From positions 1-7,360 of the forward strand of contig JAZRTK010000021.1 in NCBI GenBank assembly GCA_045651985.1: a DNA stretch of 7,360 nt, written 5' to 3'. The position numbers were made by a program, and so were the translations under genes. Of the stretch, positions 1 through 5,305 are shown piece after piece (within the stretch, counting starts at the first letter, position 1; each line of letters starts with the position of its first letter). Source of the DNA: SIG710 sp045651985 (GTDB lineage: Bacteria; Bacillota; Clostridia; Oscillospirales; CAG-272). The notes below the pieces were generated by a model. That model saw nothing but the letters and a program-made list of their open reading frames with translations, was not told the DNA's origin and searched no databases.

Positions 1-993
1 CTTATTCCCGACGTTGTTTCGTACAACCACTATTTCGGCTGGTACGGCGGCAACACGTCGATGAACGGTCCGTGGTTTGACAAGTTCCATCAGGCGCACC
101 CGAACATTCCGATCGGTTGCTCGGAATACGGCTGCGAGGCGCTCAACTGGCACACAAGCGATCCCCGTCAGGGCGACTACACCGAGGAATACCAGGCATA
201 CTACCACGAGGAGCTTATCAGGCAGCTCTTTACCCGTAAGTACATCTGGGCGACACACGTTTGGAATATGTTCGATTTCGGCGCTGACGCAAGAGCTGAG
301 GGCGGCGAGAACGGTCAGAACCACAAGGGTCTGATCACAATGGACAGAAAATACAAGAAGGACGCCTTCTATGCGTACAAGGCATGGCTGTCCGACGATC
401 CTTTCGTTCACCTTTGCTCAAAGAGATACGTTGACCGTACAGAGGACGTAACAAAGGTTACCGTTTACTCAAATCAGCCCGAGGTCGAGCTGTTTGTCAA
501 CGGCGAGAGTGTAGGCAAGAAGACGGCAGAAGACCATTTCTTCTACTTTGAGGTGAAGAACGAGGGCGAAAGCACCATCGTGGCAAAGGCGGGCGATCTC
601 ACCGATGAGGGTGTTATCCGCCGTGTCTCCGAGCCCAACATGGACTACGTTCTGGTTGAAAAGGGCGCTATTCTCAACTGGTTTGATATTAAGGAGGTTG
701 AGGGACGTCTTTCCCTTAACTCCAAGATGGGTGACGTTATCAGTACCTTCCGCGGCAAGCTTATTTTTGCGAAGCTAATGGGTAAGATGATGGGCGGCAA
801 GAAGAAGGGCGAAAAGGCAAAGCCCATGGGATTTGAGATGACCCCTGAGCTTATGTCTATGATGAACGGCTTCACCGTTCTTCGACTGCTTACAATGGCA
901 GGCGGCATGATGAACGCAGAGTTCACAAAGGAAGATCTTCTTAACCTTAACAAGAAGCTTAACCGCATTCGCAAACCCAAGGAAAAGAAATAA
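1..993 (+). CDS. Glycoside hydrolase family 2 enzyme (beta-galactosidase/beta-glucuronidase type), 3' part only
   Basis: The reading frame is open from the first base, so the start and N-terminal half lie outside the window; 330 codons remain. The visible part begins in the TIM barrel with VSYNHYFGWY, then SEYGCE, where the Glu at bases 124-126 matches the catalytic nucleophile position of GH2 enzymes (compare TEYG in beta-glucuronidases). HVWNMFDFG and NHKGLITMDR are typical late-barrel segments. After the barrel, from about base 420 to 640, a beta-sandwich-like segment contains VTVYSNQPEVELFVNG, as in GH2 C-terminal domains. The last ~110 codons form a Lys- and Met-rich, probably helical extension. 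These enzymes hydrolyse terminal beta-glycosidic bonds with retention. Substrate, signal peptide and location cannot be judged without the N-terminus; galactoside and glucuronide activity are both possible. It converges on glnS and ends at a shared terminator. Confidence 0.9.
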   Translation, partial: LIPDVVSYNHYFGWYGGNTSMNGPWFDKFHQAHPNIPIGCSEYGCEALNWHTSDPRQGDYTEEYQAYYHEELIRQLFTRKYIWATHVWNMFDFGADARAEGGENGQNHKGLITMDRKYKKDAFYAYKAWLSDDPFVHLCSKRYVDRTEDVTKVTVYSNQPEVELFVNGESVGKKTAEDHFFYFEVKNEGESTIVAKAGDLTDEGVIRRVSEPNMDYVLVEKGAILNWFDIKEVEGRLSLNSKMGDVISTFRGKLIFAKLMGKMMGGKKKGEKAKPMGFEMTPELMSMMNGFTVLRLLTMAGGMMNAEFTKEDLLNLNKKLNRIRKPKEKK

Positions 994-1001
994 AAAAAGT
1001 G

Positions 1002-1034
1002 CCCCCGCGATTCTCAGGAATCGCGGGGGTTTTT
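1002..1034. terminator. Bidirectional intrinsic terminator between convergent GH2 gene and glnS
   Basis: A perfect 12-bp stem (1002-1013 with 1018-1029, CCCCCGCGATTC and its complement) encloses a TCAG loop. On the + strand it is followed directly by a T-run at 1030-1034, and the stem starts 8 bases after the GH2 stop codon. On the - strand the stem is followed, after CAC, by seven T (complement of 992-998), so it can also end glnS, whose stop codon is about 15 bases before the stem. The - strand T-run reaches into the GH2 stop codon region. Confidence 0.93.
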
Positions 1035-1044
1035 ATTTTGAATT

Positions 1045-2718
1045 TTAATTCTTAGGGAAGCTGTCCTTGAGGCCAACTATTCTGTTAAACGTGTTCTCAA
1101 GCTTGGAATCACGGCAGAAATAACCCGTTCTTACGAACTGGAATCTCTCGCCCGCCTCGGAGTCGGAAAGAGAAGGCTCAACCATAGCGCCCTCGATCTT
1201 TGTGAGCGAGTCGGGGTTGAGGAAGTCAAGATAAGTCTTGCCCTCGGGCACGTCTGCGGTGTTTTCGATGTTGAACAGACGGTCGTAAAGCATGAGAGTT
1301 ACGGGTTTTGCGTACTTGGCGGAGAGCCAGTGGATAGTGCCCTTGACTTTTCTGCCGTCGGCGGGCATACCGCTGCCGGTTTCAAGGTCGGCGGTAGCGT
1401 GGATGCACTTGATCGATCCGTCCTCATTCTTCTCAATTCCTACGTACTTGATGATATATCCGCCCATGAGACGAACCTCGCCGTCAGGCTTTAAGCGGAA
1501 GAACTTGGGAGGCGGAACCTCGGCAAAGTCATCTGCATCAATGTATATCTCTCGTGTCATAGGCACTTGACGTGTGCCAAGCTCTGCCTTTTGAGGGTGG
1601 TTGGAAACGGTTATCATTTCCTCTTTGTCCTCGGGGTAGTTGTCGATAATTACCTTGATGGGATTTACGATACCGATGCGGCGGAGCGCGTTTTCGTTCA
1701 AGTCGTCGCGAACGCATGCCTCAAGCTGACGGACGTCAACCGTGTGATCGGTATTGGTAACGCCTGCCTCGCGGACGAAGGTGAACAGAGCGCTCGGCGT
1801 GTATCCGCGTCGGCGGAGACCGCAAAGGGTGGGCAGACGTGGGTCATCCCAGCCGTCAACGTAATTTTCCTCAACAAGCTGGCGCAGGTAACGCTTGGAC
1901 ATTACCGTGTAGGTGATGTTCATACGGCCGAACTCCCACTGGTGAGGCTTCTGCTCAAAACCGATCTTGTCCACTACCCAGTCGTAGAGAGGGCGGTGAT
2001 TGCGGAACTCACTGGAGCAGAGGGAATGGGTGATACCCTCAAGGGCGTCCTGAATGGGATGCGCGAAGTCGTACATGGGGTATACGCACCAATCATCGCC
2101 TTGACGGTGGTGATGGATATGCTTTATTCTGTATATTACGGGGTCGCGCAGATAAGGGTTGTCCGAAGACGGATCTATTTTTGCACGCAGAGTGCGGGCA
2201 CCGTCGGGGAACTCGCCGTTCTTCATGCGCTCAAAGAGCTCAAGATTTTCCTCCACGGTTCTGTTGCGGTAAGGAGACTCCTTTGACGCCACCGCGCGGT
2301 CTGTGCCCTTATAATCCGCCAGATCGTCCTTTGAAAGGTCGCAGACGTAAGCATCGCCTTGACGTATGAGCTGAACTGCGAATTCGTAGCACTTACCAAA
2401 GTAGTCGGAGCCGTAGAAAACGCCGCCCGTGGGGGTGGCGCCCAGCCACTCAAGGTCCTGGCGAATAGAGCGAACGAATTCGTCCGACTCCTTTGCGGGG
2501 TTGGTGTCGTCGTAACGGAGATTGAAAAGTCCGTTATATCTGTTGGCAACGTCGGTGTTTATGCATATCGCCTTTACCGAGCCGATGTGAAGATAACCGT
2601 TGGGCTCGGGGGGGAATCGGGTGTGGATCTTAAGTCCCGGATTTGCGGCAAGGTCCGCTTTTACGTGCTCGTCAATAAAATGATCTTTTTCAATTTTTTC
2701 AATAATTTCTTCAGTCAT
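1045..2718 (-). CDS. glnS: Glutaminyl-tRNA synthetase (GlnRS)
   Basis: This cytoplasmic class I synthetase charges tRNA(Gln) with glutamine using ATP. It has 557 residues, close to the 554 of E. coli GlnRS. The Rossmann fold opens with PPEPNGYLHIGS (residues 36-47), where the HIGH signature reads HIGS. RYDDTNP (68-74) and MYDFAHPIQDALEGITHSLC (215-234) are GlnRS-type rather than bacterial GluRS-type. The KMSKS loop is VMSKR (272-276), followed by GWDDPRLPT and GLRRRGYT. From about residue 345 to the end lies the two-barrel anticodon-binding region characteristic of GlnRS. The ATG start is supported by AGGAG at 2727-2731, eight bases away and just after the gltX stop codon. It is the last gene of the MBL-gltX-glnS unit and ends at the shared terminator. 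Its presence implies direct Gln-tRNA formation; whether the genome also has GatCAB is not visible. Confidence 0.96.
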   Translation of the reverse strand: MTEEIIEKIEKDHFIDEHVKADLAANPGLKIHTRFPPEPNGYLHIGSVKAICINTDVANRYNGLFNLRYDDTNPAKESDEFVRSIRQDLEWLGATPTGGVFYGSDYFGKCYEFAVQLIRQGDAYVCDLSKDDLADYKGTDRAVASKESPYRNRTVEENLELFERMKNGEFPDGARTLRAKIDPSSDNPYLRDPVIYRIKHIHHHRQGDDWCVYPMYDFAHPIQDALEGITHSLCSSEFRNHRPLYDWVVDKIGFEQKPHQWEFGRMNITYTVMSKRYLRQLVEENYVDGWDDPRLPTLCGLRRRGYTPSALFTFVREAGVTNTDHTVDVRQLEACVRDDLNENALRRIGIVNPIKVIIDNYPEDKEEMITVSNHPQKAELGTRQVPMTREIYIDADDFAEVPPPKFFRLKPDGEVRLMGGYIIKYVGIEKNEDGSIKCIHATADLETGSGMPADGRKVKGTIHWLSAKYAKPVTLMLYDRLFNIENTADVPEGKTYLDFLNPDSLTKIEGAMVEPSLSDSEAGERFQFVRTGYFCRDSKLENTFNRIVGLKDSFPKN

Positions 2719-2731
2719 TTTCCTAACTCCT

Positions 2732-4420
2732 TTAAAGGGATTCTATCATGGAATTTATTCTCTTTTCGACCGTCTCGCGGCCCATTATCTGCATAGAGGT
2801 GTAGAGATCGGGGGCGTTAAACTTTCCCGTTACAGCAACTCGGATAAACATGCTGATATCAGCAACGCTTCCGCGGAATGCGTCGGGATTGGCCTTGTAA
2901 GCCCTCATGTCGGAGGCATATCCGAGACTGTCGGCAATAGCCTTGACCTTATCAAACCAGATGTTCATGTCGTCTGCCATATCGAAGGCGGAAAGGAAGC
3001 GTGTGAGTGTCTCTTTTATGTCGTTTCTATCAAAGTTCTCGGGGTAAGCATCCTTTATCTCAAAAAACTTGTCGTAAAAGAAGCCCATGTAGTCCTTGAC
3101 CTGAGACCATACGGCAAAATCTTTTCTGGGCTTCTTGCCGCCGCGCCCGATAGCGAGAATGGAAATTGCTTTTTCGGGGTCTGATGTCAGCTCTGCGGCA
3201 AATTCCGCGTCGTTAATCTTTGCCCAGTCGGTAAGCTCCGCGTAGACACGCTCTGCCGTCCACTTGGAGATGACGTTTTTTGAAACGTCGTTGAGCTTCT
3301 CGAAATCAAAAAGACAGCCCGACGTGCTCATCTTCTTTATGCTGAACGGGAAGTCGGTGTAGGGCTTGTCGGGGTTTTGCATGTGCCACTCCTCAAAGTT
3401 GGAGTTGAGCAGGGTCATAACGTATTCCATTACACACTCGGGAGCGTATCCGATACGACTGTAATCGTCCATATTCGCGCCCATGTCGCGCTTTGAAAGC
3501 TTTTTCTTTGAACCGTCCTCGCCAAGACGCATAAGCTGTGCGATGTGCAGGTACTTGGGCATCTTGAAGCCGAGGTAGTTAAAGAGCATTACGTGCTTTG
3601 CCAGAGAGGGAAGCCATTCCTCGCCGCGGATAACGTGCGTAGTACCCATCAAGTGATCGTCTACCGCGTGTGCAAAATGGTAGGTGGGGATTCCGTCACT
3701 CTTGAGAAGAACAAAATCCTCGTCGTTCATGGGGATCTCAAGCTTGCCCTTTACAAGATCGTTTACGATGACCTTCTTTTCGGGATCGTACTCGGCGCGT
3801 AGGCGAAGTACGAAAGGATTGCCTGCCTTGAGATTTTCCTCTACCTCTTCCATAGTTATATTTCTTTGGGATTCAACTGATGCGCGGCGAGCCTCGGCGT
3901 CTTCTTCATGCCAGTCCTTTGCCTTGATCTCTGCCTTTTTGTCGGCTTTGTTCAGCTCGGAAAGCTCCTCCTGCGTGGTAAAGCAGGGGTATGCCTTGCC
4001 TTCCCTTACCAGCCGTTTTGCGTAAACGTGGTAAAGCGGACCTCTTTGACTCTGCTTGTAGGGACCGTAGTCGCCTTTTGATGTGATGTTACCGTTTTCG
4101 TCAAGCACCGCGCCCTCGTCAAAATTGATTCCGTAGTGGGAGAGGGTCTTTATAAGTCCCTCTGCCGCGCCGTCAATTTCTCGCTTGTTGTCCGTGTCCT
4201 CGATACGCAAGAAGAACACGCCGCCGCTCTGGTGAGCGAGACGCTCGCCGACGGTGGTGGGGAAAAGACCGCCGAAATGCACGAATCCCGTGGGGCTGGG
4301 CGCAAATCTTGTGACTTTTGCACCCTCCGGCAGCTGCCTTTGGGGGAATCTTGCATCTGTCTCTTCGGGAGTTTCTTTCACGTTGGGGAAAAGAAGCTCT
4401 GCCAACTTGTTGTAGTCCAT
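2732..4420 (-). CDS. gltX: Glutamyl-tRNA synthetase (GluRS), long form
   Basis: This cytoplasmic class I synthetase charges tRNA with glutamate. Residues 37-51 contain TRFAPSPTGFVHFGG, the GluRS version of the ATP-binding HIGH motif (here HFGG). RIEDTD (72-77) and IRGEEWL (264-270) are active-site segments, and KKKLSKRDMG (305-314) is the KMSKS loop. At 562 residues it is longer than the usual bacterial enzyme (about 470-500). It has a charged, Lys/Glu-rich stretch at about 155-200 and an extended, mainly helical anticodon-binding part after about 350. This long form is, to my knowledge, common among Clostridia. The ATG is preceded by a strong GGAGGT (complement of 4427-4432) at a 6-base spacing. 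It lies 39 bases after the MBL gene and 13 bases before glnS, all on one strand, so co-transcription is likely. With a GlnRS beside it, it may be specific for tRNA(Glu), but specificity cannot be read from sequence alone. Confidence 0.95.
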   Translation of the reverse strand: MDYNKLAELLFPNVKETPEETDARFPQRQLPEGAKVTRFAPSPTGFVHFGGLFPTTVGERLAHQSGGVFFLRIEDTDNKREIDGAAEGLIKTLSHYGINFDEGAVLDENGNITSKGDYGPYKQSQRGPLYHVYAKRLVREGKAYPCFTTQEELSELNKADKKAEIKAKDWHEEDAEARRASVESQRNITMEEVEENLKAGNPFVLRLRAEYDPEKKVIVNDLVKGKLEIPMNDEDFVLLKSDGIPTYHFAHAVDDHLMGTTHVIRGEEWLPSLAKHVMLFNYLGFKMPKYLHIAQLMRLGEDGSKKKLSKRDMGANMDDYSRIGYAPECVMEYVMTLLNSNFEEWHMQNPDKPYTDFPFSIKKMSTSGCLFDFEKLNDVSKNVISKWTAERVYAELTDWAKINDAEFAAELTSDPEKAISILAIGRGGKKPRKDFAVWSQVKDYMGFFYDKFFEIKDAYPENFDRNDIKETLTRFLSAFDMADDMNIWFDKVKAIADSLGYASDMRAYKANPDAFRGSVADISMFIRVAVTGKFNAPDLYTSMQIMGRETVEKRINSMIESL

Positions 4421-4459
4421 TTTTATACCTCCATGGTCGTCTGTTTGACCTTGTAATCT

Positions 4460-5074
4460 TTATTTGATTATCCCGATGCTTCGGAGAGCGTTTGCGAGCG
4501 TTGAGGACTCTCCGTGACCGGGGTAGATCTTCAGCTGTCCGTCAAGCTGACGGAAGCTTTCCAAAGTTTTAAAAAGCACCGCGCCGTCGCCGCCGTACAG
4601 GTCGTAGCGGCCAAAGCCCTGCGCGAATATTGTGTCGCCGCTTATCATTATGCCGTCCACAATGAAACAGCAGGAGCCTTTCGTGTGACCGGGGGTGTGA
4701 AGCACTTTTACTTCGCCGCCTCCAAGGGTTAGCACGTCGCCCCCATCAAATGTCTTGTCAGCAGGAGCGTTATCGAACCTGCGCCAAAGCAAAAGCTTGC
4801 CCGCATTCTTTTCACTGTCGGAAAGCATTTCATCGTCCTGAGTGTGTATCATAACGGGGACACCGTATTTTTCTCTTACGGCGGAAAGTGTCAGGGTATG
4901 GTCGAAATGTCCGTGGGTCAAAATAATGCCTGCGGGTTTTGCGCCGATTTTGTCAAGTGTTTCGGATATTTCGCTTTCTTTGACAGAGGGGTCAAAAATA
5001 AACGCCTCTCCGTTGTTTTCAAGAATATAAGTGTTTGAGGAAAAACCGCGTCCCTCAATGCAATATATCTTCAT
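4460..5074 (-). CDS. MBL-fold metallo-hydrolase, YcbL/glyoxalase II-like
   Basis: The 204-residue protein is a single metallo-beta-lactamase-fold domain, the right size for stand-alone YcbL-like hydrolases. THGHFDH (53-59) supplies the HxHxDH metal ligands. HTPGHTKGS (127-135) gives the third-motif His, SGDTIF (145-150) gives the bridging Asp, and YPGHG (184-188) gives the last His, so a full two-metal site is predicted. GFGRYDL near 153-159 corresponds to the GR.D segment of YcbL-type proteins. The short C-terminus lacks the extra helical domain of classical glyoxalase II, so the substrate is uncertain; thioester hydrolysis is possible. I place the start at the ATG at 5074, which follows AAAGGTG at a 5-base spacing. 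An upstream in-frame GTG at 5125 overlaps the predicted promoter and has no ribosome binding site. It is the first gene of the unit with gltX and glnS; no functional link to them is evident. No signal peptide; cytoplasmic. Confidence 0.9.
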   Translation of the reverse strand: MKIYCIEGRGFSSNTYILENNGEAFIFDPSVKESEISETLDKIGAKPAGIILTHGHFDHTLTLSAVREKYGVPVMIHTQDDEMLSDSEKNAGKLLLWRRFDNAPADKTFDGGDVLTLGGGEVKVLHTPGHTKGSCCFIVDGIMISGDTIFAQGFGRYDLYGGDGAVLFKTLESFRQLDGQLKIYPGHGESSTLANALRSIGIIK

Positions 5075-5079
5075 TTTCG

Positions 5080-5086
5080 CACCTTT
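5080..5086 (-). promoter_or_regulatory. Ribosome binding site that sets the MBL hydrolase start
   Basis: On the - strand the sequence reads AAAGGTG, then CGAAA, then ATG at 5074. This is the only good Shine-Dalgarno match among the in-frame starts (GTG 5125, ATG 5095, ATG 5074), so it fixes the start at 5074. Confidence 0.75.
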
Positions 5087-5115
5087 TTCCTGCATTTTAT
5101 ATAGCAATTCATAAT

Positions 5116-5144
5116 ATTGTATCACAAAATTACGAAAAAGTCTA
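5116..5144 (-). promoter_or_regulatory. Predicted sigma-A promoter for the MBL-gltX-glnS unit
   Basis: Read on the - strand, TAGACT (complement of 5139-5144, 4 of 6 to TTGACA) is followed by a 17-base spacer and TACAAT (complement of 5116-5121, 5 of 6 to TATAAT). TG one base upstream of the -10 makes it an extended -10 promoter. The expected transcript start near 5109 gives a leader of about 35 bases to the ATG at 5074 and excludes the upstream GTG at 5125 as the start codon. Confidence 0.6.
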
Positions 5145-5177
5145 TACTTAAAAGAAAATTTGCCGCATTTTTGCCTA

Positions 5178-5191
5178 TTTTGTGAACAAAA
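5178..5191. repeat. 14-base palindrome between the divergent promoters (candidate operator)
   Basis: TTTTGTGAACAAAA consists of two perfect 6-base arms, TTTTGT and ACAAAA, around GA. It lies 10 bases upstream of the rightward -35 box and 33 bases beyond the leftward -35 box, a position where a regulator could act on both promoters. The region is AT-rich, so a chance palindrome is possible, and no known regulator site matches exactly. Confidence 0.35.
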
Positions 5192-5201
5192 ATTTTAACA
5201 C

Positions 5202-5230
5202 TTGACATTTCAACAACTTTGTGATAAAAT
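5202..5230 (+). promoter_or_regulatory. Strong predicted sigma-A promoter for the acyl ligase and ACP genes
   Basis: A perfect TTGACA (5202-5207) is separated by exactly 17 bases from TAAAAT (5225-5230, 5 of 6 to TATAAT), with TG at 5222-5223 making an extended -10. The expected transcript start is about 5237, giving a leader of about 65 bases before the ligase ATG at 5302. Confidence 0.8.
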
Positions 5231-5254
5231 AAGCAGGTATGTGCTTATAATATT

Positions 5255-5273
5255 CGGGTGACCGCGTCTCCCG
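5255..5273 (+). other. Hairpin in the 5' leader of the acyl ligase mRNA
   Basis: CGGG (5255-5258) pairs with CCCG (5270-5273), and GAC (5260-5262) pairs with GTC (5266-5268), with one T-T mismatch between the stems and a CGC loop. A U-G pair can extend it outward. It lies inside the predicted leader and is not followed by a long T-run, so it does not look like a terminator. It may affect mRNA stability or translation; this is inference. Confidence 0.4.
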
Positions 5274-5296
5274 GCTTTATGAAAGGTAACGGTACA

Positions 5297-5305
5297 ATGT
5301 TATGA
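5297..5305 (+). other. Two-codon start-stop element overlapping the acyl ligase start
   Basis: ATG TTA TGA at 5297-5305 overlaps the ligase ATG (5302) in another frame. The only Shine-Dalgarno-like run, AAAGG at 5282-5286, is 10 bases from this upstream ATG but 15 from the ligase ATG, which is long for direct initiation. Ribosomes could start here, stop at once and reinitiate at 5302 or 5308. A chance arrangement is equally possible. Confidence 0.25.

Noticed and set aside
1567..2286. A 239-codon + strand open frame opposite glnS
   Set aside because: It is fully antisense to a certain gene, has no recognisable protein motif and no convincing start context; it is a composition effect of the GC-rich third positions.
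4421..4459. Possible T-box or other leader control before gltX
   Set aside because: The gap is only 39 bases, mostly taken by the ribosome binding site, too short for a T-box, and no specifier or antiterminator element is visible.
5075..5125. An upstream in-frame GTG (5125) that would lengthen the MBL hydrolase by 17 residues
   Set aside because: It lies within the predicted -10 region of the promoter, has no ribosome binding site, and adds residues before the natural first beta strand (MKIYCIEG). The ATG at 5074 has a good site.
5180..5201. Rex-like site TTGTGAA ... TTAACAC in the divergent region
   Set aside because: The spacer is 8 bases, whereas Rex operators have a 4-base centre, and the right arm matches poorly.
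5246..5251. A perfect TATAAT as an alternative rightward -10 box
   Set aside because: There is no -35 match at 16-18 bases upstream and no TGn extension, while TTGACA-17-TAAAAT at 5202-5230 is a far better promoter.
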